From assembly GCF_002783505.1 (NCBI RefSeq), contig NZ_PFGL01000045.1, positions 62,001 to 126,000 of the forward strand: a stretch of DNA of 64,000 nucleotides. The letters run 5' to 3'. Shown piece after piece: positions 16,250 through 25,841 of the stretch. The stretch's first letter is position 1, and every line of letters starts with the position of its first letter. Under the pieces are notes generated by a model that was not told the origin of the DNA, ran no database searches, and saw only the letters and a program-made list of their open reading frames with translations. The translations under genes were made by a program, and so were the position numbers. The stretch comes from Shewanella sp. CG12_big_fil_rev_8_21_14_0_65_47_15. GTDB lineage: Bacteria > Pseudomonadota > Gammaproteobacteria > Enterobacterales > Shewanellaceae.

Positions 16250-19200
16250 TTAATCCTGCGCGAGTTCTTTTTCTAACTGTTGGGCGATGGCCTCGGGTGA
16301 GCCACTGTTACGGGCGAAAAGCCCGTATGCCGAGGGGATCACAAAAATAGTGAATAGGGTTGCCAGCAAAATTCCCGATAGCACAACGACACCAATCACG
16401 AAACGGGTTTCTGCACCCGCGCCCGCGGCCAATACCAAAGGTACGGCACCTGCGGCTGTGGTGATCCCCGTCATTAGAATGGGCCGTAAGCGCTGGCAGG
16501 AGGCTTGGATAATTGCGCGGTCGAAATCCACCCCTTTATCCCTAAGTTGGTTAGCGAACTCTACAATTAAAATGCCGTTTTTAGCCGCCAAACCCACGAG
16601 CATAATAATACCTATCTGGCTGTAAATATTGAGGCTTTGCCCCGTAAACCACAAGCCAACCAAGGCACCCACAGTCGCCAATGGCACTGTCAGCATAATC
16701 ACCATAGGATGAATATAACTTTCAAACTGCGCGGCTAAGACCAGGAATACAATCCCTAAGGCCAGCAGGAATACAAAGTACATGGAACTGCCCGATTCTT
16801 GGTAGTCGAGGGATTGCCCCTTATAACTGATCACCGCTTCTGCAGGCAAATAGGCACGCGCCAGTTGATTCATATAATCAAGGGCTTCACCTAGGCTATA
16901 GCCATCTGCCAAACTGGCCTCAATGGTGATAGCCCGCATGCGGTTATAACGGTTAAGGGAACTGGCATCGGCAAACTCTTCCACTGTCACTAAGTTAGAG
17001 AGTGGGATCAGCTCCTTACTGCGCTCGGAGCGCACATAGATATTTTGCAGATCGGCGGCGGTATTTTGATTACTGCGCTCACCTTCCACGACCACATCGT
17101 ACTCTTCGCCATCACGCATAAAAGTGGTGACTAAGCGAGACCCCAGCATAGATTCTAAGGTGCGGCCGATATTGGAAATCGACACCCCAAGGCTTGCCGC
17201 CCTGTCCCGGTCGATCACCACCCGCAGCTGAGGTTTTGTCTCTTTATAATCGTGATCTAATCCGAGCAGTTGTGGGTTTTCCGCCGCTTTTTCCATCATA
17301 ATATCGCGCCAGCGGGCAAGCTCTTCATAACTTGGACCACCAATCACAAACTGCACGGGTTTACCCACACCGCGGCCAAAGGCTTGGCGCATCACAGGGA
17401 ACGCCTGTACACCCGCTAAATCGGCGAGGCGCTTGTTAATATCGCCAATCACTTCCTTCACCGGACGACGCAGTCCCCAATCCTCCAACACAACAATCGC
17501 CATACCATTAGAGAAATCGGCGGCACGACCAAAACCACGGGGAGCGCGGATCAACAGTCGTTTTATATCGCCCGAATCAACCAATGGCATCAAGCGATTT
17601 TCCACTTCGTTCATATAGGATTCGATATATTCGTAACTCGCGCCCTGCGGGCCGTTGACCATTAGGAATAAGGAGCCGCGGTCCTCTTGAGGGGCGAATT
17701 CCTGCGGCACTTTCTGTGCTAAGAAAACACTGCTCCCTAAGGCGCACAGCACCAGAATCGACATCAACATTGGCCGTGCCATCGCCCTTTCCAGTGCGTT
17801 TTGATAACCATTGGAAATGCGAGTCATGATGCCATCGACCTTACGCACCAACCATGAATCCTGCGCGGCGGGTTTCAGTAATTTCGAACACATCATAGGG
17901 CTCAATGTTAGGGCCACAATACTGGAGAAAATCACCGCGGCGCTCATCGTCACGGCAAACTCTTTAAACAGTTTACCTAAGTCTCCCTCGAGGAAGGTGA
18001 TCGGCATAAATACCGCAACTAACACTAAGGTGGTGGCAATAACCGCAAAGGCCACTTCACGGGCACCGAGGAAGGCCGCTTTTAAGGGTGAATCTCCTTC
18101 TTCAATGCGTCTATGGATGTTTTCCAGCATCACAATCGCATCGTCCACCACCATACCGATGGCAAGGATCATCGCCAATAAGGTCAAGAGGTTGATGGTA
18201 TAACCAAGCGCATACAGCACAATAAAAGTACCGAGCAGTGACACAGGTACTGTAATCGCGGGGATCAGCATGGCGCGCACACTGCCCAGGAAGAGGTAAA
18301 TCACGATAATCACGAGGATCATCGCCGTGAACAGGGTTTGATACACTTCCTTGATTGAAGCTTCAATAAACACTGAACTGTCATAGCTGCGTTTAATCGA
18401 CATACCCGCGGGTAAGGTTGGGTTGATTTTATCGACTAAGGCATTGACCGCTCGTGCGACTTCTAAGGTGTTGGCGGTCGACTGCTTCGATACCCCAAGC
18501 CCTATCATGGCCTCTTTGTTACCGCGGAACATGATGCGCTCTTCTTCAGAGCCAATTTCCACCTTAGCCACATCGCCTAATTTGACTAAATAACCGTCTT
18601 CCCCTTGGGAAATCACCAGATTAGCAAAATCCTCCGCGGTGCGATAACTGCGCTCTAAGCGCACGGTAAAGTGACGTTCCTTAGACTCTATCGAACCTGC
18701 AGGTAATTCGACGTTTTCCGCCCGCAGCGCCGCTTCAACATCGGTAACCGTTAAACTGCGTGAGGCTAAGGCTTGTCTGTCGAGCCAAACCCGCATCGCA
18801 TAAACCTTGCCACCGCCGATACGGATCATAGACACACCATCGACGACTGACAGGCGGTCAGCTAAATAGCGGCGGGTGTAGTCGGTCAGCTCTAGGGTCG
18901 TCATCTGATCCGACACTAGGTTGAGCCACATAATCACTTCATCGCCACCATTGGCCTTCTGTACTTCTGGGGGATCGGCTTCCTCCGGCAAGTTATCAAG
19001 CAGGCCTGAAATTCTATCGCGGATATCGTTGGCCGCATCTTCAATATTGCGGCTGATGTCAAACTCTAAGATCACCTGGGAACGACCATCGCTGCTCGAT
19101 GAACTCACATGGCGAATGCCTTCTACTCCGCTGATCCTGTCTTCAATCAACTGGGTAATGCGGCTCTCCACTACCGCGGCACTGGCACCGCGATAGTTAG

Positions 19201-19345
19201 TTTCAATCGACACTATCGGTGGATCGATATTGGGGTATTCCCGCAGGGGCAATTTATCAAACGCCACCAGACCAAAGGCCACTAGCAGCAAGCTGATAAC
19301 CGAGGCGAATACCGGGCGCTTAACTGAAAGATCTGTCAGGATCAT
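16250..19345 (-). CDS. RND efflux pump inner-membrane transporter (HAE1/AcrB family)
   Basis: This 1031-aa protein is a trimeric proton-driven exporter of drugs or other hydrophobic compounds across the envelope. It has the RND pattern of 12 helices and two large periplasmic loops. Proton relay residues are visible: the Asp pair in helix 4 (GMVVDDAIVMLENIHRR) and the Lys in helix 10 (GLAAKNGILIVEFANQLRD). The start overlaps the stop of the adaptor gene as ATGA, so the two are co-translated. No outer-membrane TolC-like gene or local regulator is adjacent, so a TolC encoded elsewhere is presumably used. The substrate is unknown. Confidence 0.93.
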   Translation of the reverse strand: MILTDLSVKRPVFASVISLLLVAFGLVAFDKLPLREYPNIDPPIVSIETNYRGASAAVVESRITQLIEDRISGVEGIRHVSSSSSDGRSQVILEFDISRNIEDAANDIRDRISGLLDNLPEEADPPEVQKANGGDEVIMWLNLVSDQMTTLELTDYTRRYLADRLSVVDGVSMIRIGGGKVYAMRVWLDRQALASRSLTVTDVEAALRAENVELPAGSIESKERHFTVRLERSYRTAEDFANLVISQGEDGYLVKLGDVAKVEIGSEEERIMFRGNKEAMIGLGVSKQSTANTLEVARAVNALVDKINPTLPAGMSIKRSYDSSVFIEASIKEVYQTLFTAMILVIIVIYLFLGSVRAMLIPAITVPVSLLGTFIVLYALGYTINLLTLLAMILAIGMVVDDAIVMLENIHRRIEEGDSPLKAAFLGAREVAFAVIATTLVLVAVFMPITFLEGDLGKLFKEFAVTMSAAVIFSSIVALTLSPMMCSKLLKPAAQDSWLVRKVDGIMTRISNGYQNALERAMARPMLMSILVLCALGSSVFLAQKVPQEFAPQEDRGSLFLMVNGPQGASYEYIESYMNEVENRLMPLVDSGDIKRLLIRAPRGFGRAADFSNGMAIVVLEDWGLRRPVKEVIGDINKRLADLAGVQAFPVMRQAFGRGVGKPVQFVIGGPSYEELARWRDIMMEKAAENPQLLGLDHDYKETKPQLRVVIDRDRAASLGVSISNIGRTLESMLGSRLVTTFMRDGEEYDVVVEGERSNQNTAADLQNIYVRSERSKELIPLSNLVTVEEFADASSLNRYNRMRAITIEASLADGYSLGEALDYMNQLARAYLPAEAVISYKGQSLDYQESGSSMYFVFLLALGIVFLVLAAQFESYIHPMVIMLTVPLATVGALVGLWFTGQSLNIYSQIGIIMLVGLAAKNGILIVEFANQLRDKGVDFDRAIIQASCQRLRPILMTGITTAAGAVPLVLAAGAGAETRFVIGVVVLSGILLATLFTIFVIPSAYGLFARNSGSPEAIAQQLEKELAQD

Positions 19346-20424
19346 ACACTTGGCTCCGCATTGGCATCGGAAAGATAGCTAAACTTTTCAGCCAATTCGG
19401 TCTTGACCACATCGCCAGGGTGCACTTTAAGTAGGCCGCGGATCACCACCTTTTCACCAACATCGATCCCCTCGAGGATTTCCACCCAACCACGGGTGCG
19501 GATGCCGATAGTGACCTGCTTACGTTCAATCACATTGTCTTTATTCACGCTGTAGATAAAATGATTGTTCTGGATGGGAATAATGGCCGACTCCGGCAGC
19601 ATCAAGGCTTCGCGGCTACGTTTGATGAGCTTAACCTTCATCAGCATGCCGGGTAGCAAGCGCAGCTCTGGATTGGGAATTTCGGCACGCACTATCACGG
19701 CACGGGTCGTTGGATTCACACGACTGTCAATGGAAGTCACCACGCCCTTAAAGGTAAAATCTGGAAATGCCACGGCTTTAGCTTCGACCAATTTGCCGGG
19801 GAGCAGATCTTGAATAAAACGCTCAGGAACCGAAAAATCCAATTTAATCGTAGAAATATCATCGAGCGTGGTAATTTCAGTGCCTGGGGTCACTAAGCTT
19901 CCCACACTCACTTGGCGTAACCCTAGCCGGCCATTGAAAGGGGCTAGAATGCTGCGATCGTTAAGGGAGGATTGTGCTTGCTCTAACTCGGCGCGGGTAG
20001 TGTCGATTAAGGTTTGCAGACGATCACGCTCTAACTCGGCCACAGTGCGACTCGTCACCAGAGAGCTTATCCGGTTAAATTCCCGCTGATTATCACTCAC
20101 CTTCACTTGGGCGACTTTCACCTGGGCAATTTGCTCGGCATTTTGTAGCTGTACCAGTAAGTCCCCTTTCTTGACTATATCACCGTCGTTAAATTTCAAT
20201 GAGATCACGACATCGGTGACTTTAGGCGTAATAGTCACAGACTCATAGGCCTTGTTCGTGCCTATGGCTTCAACCTCATCGCGTACGGGCGCGATTGCTG
20301 CGGTAGCAATCACCACATTAGGCACGAGTTTAGCTTTGGCCTGACCTGTCTCTTGGGGTTGCATGGCTTGATATCCAAACCATGCCGACGCCAAAATGGC
20401 GATTGTTATGATAATTTTTTTCAT
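19342..20424 (-). CDS. RND efflux periplasmic adaptor (membrane fusion protein)
   Basis: This 360-aa protein has an N-terminal membrane anchor (residues 4-18), a lipoyl-like half (FNDGDIVKKGDLLVQL), an alpha-helical hairpin of about 60 residues (QVKVSDNQREFNR to LEQAQSSL), the second lipoyl half (ILAPFNGRLGLRQVSVGSLV) and a beta-barrel domain. This is the HlyD/AcrA order. It links the inner-membrane pump encoded downstream to an outer-membrane channel. It is the first gene of a two-gene operon. Confidence 0.92.
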   Translation of the reverse strand: MKKIIITIAILASAWFGYQAMQPQETGQAKAKLVPNVVIATAAIAPVRDEVEAIGTNKAYESVTITPKVTDVVISLKFNDGDIVKKGDLLVQLQNAEQIAQVKVAQVKVSDNQREFNRISSLVTSRTVAELERDRLQTLIDTTRAELEQAQSSLNDRSILAPFNGRLGLRQVSVGSLVTPGTEITTLDDISTIKLDFSVPERFIQDLLPGKLVEAKAVAFPDFTFKGVVTSIDSRVNPTTRAVIVRAEIPNPELRLLPGMLMKVKLIKRSREALMLPESAIIPIQNNHFIYSVNKDNVIERKQVTIGIRTRGWVEILEGIDVGEKVVIRGLLKVHPGDVVKTELAEKFSYLSDANAEPSV

Positions 20425-20640
20425 CTGGCTTCCAAATGATGAAGACTCGCATTAGTGACGGCTAGTTTACCCACTCGTATCATCACATCAATACGTTTTA
20501 CTTTTTCTTACAAATTACGACCATAGCGCAAAAAATGTGTAAATATTTATCTTTAGCACTAAAAAAGAGATACGGCATCTGAAAATTGCGCAATAACGGT
20601 ATGGGGTAGTGATTAACGCTAATTATATTAAAATGACCGC

Positions 20641-20742
20641 ATGTTAAAACTAAATCCACTCAGAAAATGCTGGTATAAAAAGTGGGAAAGCAAACATTGT
20701 GGTGGTTTGAATACACTGCGCTTTGTGGATCTAGGCCAATAA
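20641..20742 (+). CDS. Possible small protein or gene fragment (33 aa)
   Basis: The open frame reads MLKLNPLRKCWYKKWESK and continues for 15 more residues to a stop inside the following terminator. The lysine-rich start resembles small cytosolic proteins of the DUF6435 type, which are longer, so it may be a remnant. There is no good ribosome binding site. Weak support only. Confidence 0.25.
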   Translation: MLKLNPLRKCWYKKWESKHCGGLNTLRFVDLGQ

Positions 20743-20767
20743 AAAAGGGCGATAATCGCCCTTTTTT
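20741..20767. terminator. Bidirectional terminator downstream of bamC
   Basis: AAAAAAGGGCGAT and its complement ATCGCCCTTTTTT form a near-perfect hairpin with T-runs on both strands. It ends the dapA-bamC unit on the minus strand. Confidence 0.88.
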
Positions 20768-20782
20768 AGTCTCAAGATAGGA

Positions 20783-21880
20783 TTAACGTAACTTACGTTC
20801 TTCCTTCATCAGGTTCGACAAGGATTGATACACACCCGTAATCACATCATTATCGAGCGGCTTATCTTCGGCGTCTCGGATAAAGAGTTTAGTCTCTTCA
20901 GGCGTATCACCGTCTTCGAGCAGTAAACGGTAACTACCTTCTTTTAAGGATAATTTATCGTCACTCCAGAGGGAGCTCCAGAAACCAGAGTTATCTGAAA
21001 ACTTGATGAAGTATAATCCTTTAGCACTATCCATATCGGAAATTTCGAAGCCCATTTCCGGCAGTACGATCCGTAAACGATCCCATACTTGCTTGTAAGG
21101 AGCCTTGGCTGACCAATAGGCGACGCCGTCTTCTGGTGTGACTAAGTCGACATTAATGCCTAAGGTTTGCTTCAAGCGGTTGGCTTGGATCGCTTGTTCA
21201 CGTTTGATACTCATATAAGCAATAGCACTGTTGAGCATATCAATAGTGTATCGCTGCTTATCTTCACCGCTTAACAGGACTTCTTGCGCTTTATCGTCAT
21301 AAAACTCTTCATGTTCCACTAAGTGGATCACGATATTCGCAGTACGCCCATGGGGACGGGTTTCCACATCGAAACGGTAGCGTTGGCGCAGCAGGTAAAC
21401 CTTATCTGAACCCCACATGCTCGATTCGATCACTTCACGGCTTTCAATCCAATCGGTTTCGATACTGCCCTTATCAAAATTGCGGTTACGCACAGGAATG
21501 GACTGCTTTGCTAAGAAACCATCAATATTGGTGAAGATTTCCTGTTTCAAATCCACACTGTTGTCGATAGATTCGACCACAATCTTGATGTTATCGCTGC
21601 CCTCTTCCACATGGGTTCCTTCTGCCATTGGCAGAACCTGCAGTGGTGGACGGATATCGAGATTCTTACCCACAAGTGTCGGATTGGCTTTTGGGCCAAT
21701 GGAAGGCACTTGATATTCTTTATTGTAGGGCGGTGTTTTCAATCCCTCGGGGATCTTAAGCAAAGGCACTTGCTCGGCCTGAACATAGTCTTCACCGCCG
21801 TTTGCTTGGCGACGCTCGAGTGGCGAACTACAGGCTGCAACGGCAGCGACTAAGAACAGTGGGGTGACTTTCTTTAGCAT
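20783..21880 (-). CDS. bamC: Outer membrane assembly lipoprotein BamC
   Basis: BamC (NlpB) is an accessory lipoprotein of the BAM complex, which inserts beta-barrel proteins into the outer membrane. The 365-aa precursor has a lipoprotein signal ending VAAC at residues 14-17. An unstructured segment rich in Pro and Asn follows (residues 40-85), then two helix-grip domains. It lies 3 bp after dapA, the order found in E. coli. Confidence 0.92.
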   Translation of the reverse strand: MLKKVTPLFLVAAVAACSSPLERRQANGGEDYVQAEQVPLLKIPEGLKTPPYNKEYQVPSIGPKANPTLVGKNLDIRPPLQVLPMAEGTHVEEGSDNIKIVVESIDNSVDLKQEIFTNIDGFLAKQSIPVRNRNFDKGSIETDWIESREVIESSMWGSDKVYLLRQRYRFDVETRPHGRTANIVIHLVEHEEFYDDKAQEVLLSGEDKQRYTIDMLNSAIAYMSIKREQAIQANRLKQTLGINVDLVTPEDGVAYWSAKAPYKQVWDRLRIVLPEMGFEISDMDSAKGLYFIKFSDNSGFWSSLWSDDKLSLKEGSYRLLLEDGDTPEETKLFIRDAEDKPLDNDVITGVYQSLSNLMKEERKLR

Positions 21881-21883
21881 TAA

Positions 21884-22768
21884 TTATTTAACCTCTATCT
21901 GGGCACGAGTCATTGCATCTATCAACAGACCATGACATTGCTCAGAAAGTTCAGTCAAAGGTAAACGAATATGGCCACATTCAATCAATCCCATGCGATG
22001 GGCTGCCCACTTCACAGGAATAGGATTGGCTTCACAGAACAGTGTGCTATAGAGCCCACGCAGCGGCTCATCAATGCTTGCCGCCAATTCAGCATTGCCC
22101 GCAAGCGCCGCATCACACATAGCTTTAAAGGCTTTAGGCACTATGTTGTTGGCAACTGAAATCACGCCATTACCGCCTAGGAGTAAAAACTCCCGCGCCG
22201 TCGCGTCATCACCGCTATACAACATAAAGTCATTGCCGCACAGCTCACGCAGGCGTTTTACCCGGGATACATCACCCGTGGCTTCTTTCACACCAATAAT
22301 ATTGCTGACGCTAACGAGTTCAGCCACGGTTTCGGGCTTCATATCGACGGCGGTGCGACCTGGGACGTTATAGAGAATTTGTGGAATATCAGTGCTTGCC
22401 GCCACCGCTTTGTAGTGTGCCACTAAGCCCTTGGGCGTCGGTTTATTATAGTAAGGCGTTACGCCTAACATGGCGGCAACACCCACCTTAGAGAGGGACT
22501 TGGTGAGTTCGACGGCTTCAGATGTTGCATTGGCGCCATTACCACCAATGACGGGAATACGGCCCGCAGCAAATTTCACCGTTTGCGCGACCACAGTCAC
22601 ATGCTCATTCATTGGCAGAGTCGCAGACTCGCCGGTCGTGCCCACGGCCACAATGGCATCTGTGCCTTGGTCTATATGGAATTCGACTAATCTTTCAAGA
22701 CTTGCAAAATCTACTGAGCCATCACTGTTCATAGGCGTGATTAAGGCTACGATGCTTCCGTTTATCAT
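21884..22768 (-). CDS. dapA: 4-hydroxy-tetrahydrodipicolinate synthase
   Basis: DapA condenses pyruvate with aspartate semialdehyde in lysine and diaminopimelate synthesis. The 294-aa protein keeps the Schiff-base Lys161 (GVKEATGD), Tyr133 (ILYNVPGRT) and the GTTGES pyruvate-binding motif at 43-48. GGGGAAAG lies upstream of the ATG. It is divergent from gcvR and followed by bamC, as in E. coli. Confidence 0.96.
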   Translation of the reverse strand: MINGSIVALITPMNSDGSVDFASLERLVEFHIDQGTDAIVAVGTTGESATLPMNEHVTVVAQTVKFAAGRIPVIGGNGANATSEAVELTKSLSKVGVAAMLGVTPYYNKPTPKGLVAHYKAVAASTDIPQILYNVPGRTAVDMKPETVAELVSVSNIIGVKEATGDVSRVKRLRELCGNDFMLYSGDDATAREFLLLGGNGVISVANNIVPKAFKAMCDAALAGNAELAASIDEPLRGLYSTLFCEANPIPVKWAAHRMGLIECGHIRLPLTELSEQCHGLLIDAMTRAQIEVK

Positions 22769-22940
22769 CTGACTTTCCCCAAGATTTCAGGATTCGCTAT
22801 GGTACTGATGCCAACCACTAATGACAAGCATTAACGGGGCTCTCAAATTGATTTAGTTATGGTAGCATTACATCCCGCACAAAAACTCGGCATTAACCCT
22901 GAGTTTTCGCTCCATGATATCGAAAAAGTGAGGAAAATTC

Positions 22941-23489
22941 ATGACCAATTTCCTGGTCGTCACCGCAATGGGCGTAGATCGCCCTGGACTCGTAAGTAAA
23001 CTCGCACGGCTTGCCAGTGACTGTGACTGCGATATCGTCGACAGTCGTATGGCATTATTTGGTAACGAATTTACCCTGATCATGATGTTGTCAGGTTCGT
23101 GGGCATCCATAACGAAAATTGAAAGCATGCTCCCGAGTCTCAGTGTTGAACTAGAACTGATGACTGTGATGAAGCGTACCTCTAAACACACGCCGCAAAA
23201 TTATATTTCACGCCTCGAAGTTCGCTTCACGGGTAAAGATCAACGCGGCACCATGAAACGCATTACCCAGTTTCTGGCCGATCGCTCATTAGATTTAGCG
23301 GCGGTGCGCTCCTATTCAGAAGAACTGCCGGATGGTGAGCAGACACAAAATGTATCGCTCACCATTAATATTCCTGAAAAAGTTGAACTAGAAAAACTCG
23401 AGCAGAGTATCTATCAACTCGCCCAAGAGATGGCGTTAGATTGCACCATTAAACGTATGCAAGGGGCAACTGCAAGTGATAGAGGATAA
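22941..23489 (+). CDS. gcvR: GcvR-type ACT-domain regulator of the glycine cleavage system
   Basis: This 182-aa protein carries two ACT domains. The first starts VVTAMGVDRPGLVSKLA and the second begins VRFTGKDQRGTMKRITQFL. In E. coli GcvR binds glycine and restrains GcvA at the glycine cleavage operon. AGGAAAA precedes the ATG. It is 3 bp from bcp and divergent from dapA, the same arrangement as in E. coli. Confidence 0.9.
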   Translation: MTNFLVVTAMGVDRPGLVSKLARLASDCDCDIVDSRMALFGNEFTLIMMLSGSWASITKIESMLPSLSVELELMTVMKRTSKHTPQNYISRLEVRFTGKDQRGTMKRITQFLADRSLDLAAVRSYSEELPDGEQTQNVSLTINIPEKVELEKLEQSIYQLAQEMALDCTIKRMQGATASDRG

Positions 23490-23492
23490 TCG

Positions 23493-23963
23493 ATGAACAG
23501 ACTAACAGTTGGCGCCAAGGCGCCACAATTTACCTTACAAGATCAACAGGGTAACCCTGTTTTACTGCAGGAATGTTTAAATAAAGGCCCCGTTTTAGTG
23601 TATTTTTACCCTAAGGCCTCAACCCCGGGCTGCACAGTGCAAGCCTGTGGCCTGCGTGACACTAAAGCCGAATTAGATAACCACAAAGTCACAGTACTTG
23701 GCATTAGCCCAGATCCGGTCGCAAAACTGGCTAAGTTTGCTGAAAAACAATCACTAAACTTCACCTTACTGAGCGATGAAGACCACAGTGTCGCCGATGC
23801 CTTTGGCGTATGGGGTGAGAAAAAGTTTATGGGTAAAATCTACGACGGGATCCATAGAATCAGCTTCCTTATCAATACCGACGGCACTATCGCCCATGTG
23901 TTTGATAAGTTTAAGACCAGTGATCACCATCAAGTCGTGCTCGCGCAGCTTGCGGCTGAATAA
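23493..23963 (+). CDS. bcp: Thiol peroxidase, bacterioferritin comigratory protein family
   Basis: BCP is a cytosolic atypical 2-Cys peroxiredoxin that reduces hydrogen peroxide and organic peroxides using thioredoxin. The 156-aa protein has the catalytic stretch YPKASTPGCTVQACGLRD, with peroxidatic Cys47 and resolving Cys52 in the CX4C spacing of E. coli BCP. It is co-transcribed with gcvR and followed by a terminator. Confidence 0.95.
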   Translation: MNRLTVGAKAPQFTLQDQQGNPVLLQECLNKGPVLVYFYPKASTPGCTVQACGLRDTKAELDNHKVTVLGISPDPVAKLAKFAEKQSLNFTLLSDEDHSVADAFGVWGEKKFMGKIYDGIHRISFLINTDGTIAHVFDKFKTSDHHQVVLAQLAAE

Positions 23964-23982
23964 ATAATCGGCAATCGATAAC

Positions 23983-24010
23983 AAAAAGGTCCTGATTTCG
24001 GGACCTTTTT
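23983..24010. terminator. Terminator after bcp
   Basis: AAAAAGGTCC and GGGACCTTTTT form a hairpin with a T-run on the plus strand and an A-run that allows minus-strand use. Confidence 0.85.
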
Positions 24011-24113
24011 ATGAAAAATTTTCACTTTCATATCATAAGATACGGTCTGATCGAGCAAAAAATCCGCAAAGGCATTCAGCCATGTCCGCATTTCATGACA
24101 TCCCAACGCCAAT

Positions 24114-24731
24114 TTATCCAGCCATATAGGGCCAAATAATCGCGGCGGCAATACTCCACATGGTTAGCCAAATAAAACGGTCGAGATATCGCCAGGCAGC
24201 CGGGCGACTAAATATCGGCGCGAGCAAACGCGCACCAAAACTTAAACCGAAAAACCACAGAAAAGAAGCCAGCACGGCGCCCGCGCCAAACCAGGGGCGG
24301 TGCATATCATCAAACTGAGTGCTAATACTGCCGAGCAACACCACAGTATCGAGGTACAAATGTGGATTAAGCAGACTGATCCCAAGCGTAGTGAGAATGG
24401 CGGTTCGCAGGGTATCGGCATTTTGCGTTTGCTCCATTTCCATGCCTTTTGCCACGAAGGATGCCTTCAGTGCATTGGCACCGTACCAGAGTAAAAAAGC
24501 GGCACCACCAAAACTCGCCACATGTTTAATGGTAGGAAATGCTTCAATAATATGTCCAAGCCCTGCCACACCTGCGGTGATCATCAGTGCATCGATCACC
24601 GAACAAAGCAGTGCAATAGGTAACGGGTAAGCACGCTTGATGCCTTGCTTGAGCACAAAGGCATTTTGCGCCCCAACGGCAATAATCAAACTGCCCCCAA
24701 TGCCCATCCCCTGTATAAACGCCGCTTGCAT
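24114..24731 (-). CDS. argO: LysE-family amino acid exporter, ArgO-like
   Basis: This 205-aa membrane protein of the LysE/ArgO family exports basic amino acids. About six helices are visible, with the family signature GVGAQNAFVLKQG in the form AVGAQNAFVLKQGIKRAYP near the N-terminus. The ATG at 24731 is preferred; a GTG two codons upstream is also possible, since the GAGGTGG site is very close. It is divergent from an ArgP-like activator, as expected if that protein induces the exporter in response to arginine. Confidence 0.88.
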   Translation of the reverse strand: MQAAFIQGMGIGGSLIIAVGAQNAFVLKQGIKRAYPLPIALLCSVIDALMITAGVAGLGHIIEAFPTIKHVASFGGAAFLLWYGANALKASFVAKGMEMEQTQNADTLRTAILTTLGISLLNPHLYLDTVVLLGSISTQFDDMHRPWFGAGAVLASFLWFFGLSFGARLLAPIFSRPAAWRYLDRFIWLTMWSIAAAIIWPYMAG

Positions 24732-24843
24732 AACCACCTCACCTATTCGAAGAAGGCGCTAGCATAATCAAAACAACAAAATTAATATAACTAATGTTTT
24801 TTACATATCATAAGAAATATTAATAATCATAAGGGTAAATGGA

Positions 24844-25764
24844 ATGTTGGAATATGCCAATCTTAAGGCGCTTGCCGTTGTGGTCTCGGAAGGCGGCTTC
24901 GACCGCGCCGCCAAAGTGCTGCACATAACCCAATCGGCGGTTTCACAGCGCATTCGACAACTGGAAGAAAAAGTCGGTCAGTCATTACTTATTCGCTCAA
25001 ATCCCGTAGTGGCAACGCCCACGGGTAAGCGCCTTTTACGCCACTACTCGCAGGTACAATTATTAGAAAGCGAATTAAGATCTGAATTAGATGCCGACGA
25101 TCCCAACCATCCAACGACAGTACGCATTGCCGTGAATGCCGACAGTCTTGCCACTTGGTTTTTACCCGCAATAGCAGGCATGTTCAGTCGCCATGCCTGG
25201 CTATTGGAATTGATCGTCGATGACGAGTCCTATACCCATCACTTACTGAAAAATGGTGAAGCCGTCGGCTGCGTGACCACGACTGAAAATCCGATGGCGG
25301 GCTGTAGCAGTGAGTTTTTAGGCACAATGGAATATTTAGCGGTTGCCACTCCTGAATTTGCGGCGCGCTATTTTGAATGGACAAAAGCCAGCGACAATAC
25401 CAGTGCACAAATTACCCAAGCTCAGCTTACTAAAGCCCCGGCCGTGGTGTTTTCGACCAAAGATAAAATGCATGAAAAATACCTTGCCCAGTATTTTCAA
25501 ATGCTGCCAGGCCAATGGTGGCAACATAGCATTCCATCATCGGAGAGTTTTTTAGAGGCCATTAACTTAAGCCTTGGTTATGGTTTAGTGGGCCACTTAC
25601 AGGCCAAGCCCTTAATCGATAACGGGATCCTTATCGAATTAACCCCGCAGCAGCGAATGCGCGTGCCGCTTTACTGGCAACATTGGAATATCAAAGCTAA
25701 ACAGACAACCTTAGTTTACCGCGCCCTTGCCGCCACGGCGCAGCACCATTTGCTGCAAAACTAG
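24844..25764 (+). CDS. argP: LysR-family regulator ArgP (IciA)
   Basis: This 306-aa protein has an N-terminal LysR helix-turn-helix (VVSEGGFDRAAKVLHITQSA, then VSQRIRQLE) and a co-effector domain. ArgP activates argO with arginine and is antagonised by lysine; it also acts on other lysine-responsive genes. The divergent exporter at 24114 supports the assignment. The 112-bp intergenic region should hold its operator, but I did not identify the exact site. Confidence 0.9.
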   Translation: MLEYANLKALAVVVSEGGFDRAAKVLHITQSAVSQRIRQLEEKVGQSLLIRSNPVVATPTGKRLLRHYSQVQLLESELRSELDADDPNHPTTVRIAVNADSLATWFLPAIAGMFSRHAWLLELIVDDESYTHHLLKNGEAVGCVTTTENPMAGCSSEFLGTMEYLAVATPEFAARYFEWTKASDNTSAQITQAQLTKAPAVVFSTKDKMHEKYLAQYFQMLPGQWWQHSIPSSESFLEAINLSLGYGLVGHLQAKPLIDNGILIELTPQQRMRVPLYWQHWNIKAKQTTLVYRALAATAQHHLLQN

Positions 25765-25787
25765 CCATTGAGCCTCTGATATAAAAC

Positions 25788-25816
25788 AAAAAACTGCGCA
25801 CTTTGGCGCAGTTTTT
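25788..25816. terminator. Bidirectional terminator between argP and perM
   Basis: AAAACTGCGC and GCGCAGTTTTT flank a short loop. T-runs are available on both strands, serving two convergent genes. Confidence 0.85.
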
Positions 25817-25841
25817 AGGTTGATATGACATCCCTACCGGC

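Larger units (their letters stand above)
20425..20782. other. Intergenic region between the efflux operon and bamC
   Basis: It holds the efflux promoter region at its left, a small plus-strand open frame at 20641-20742 and a terminator at 20741-20767. No clear -35/-10 boxes were assigned. Confidence 0.4.
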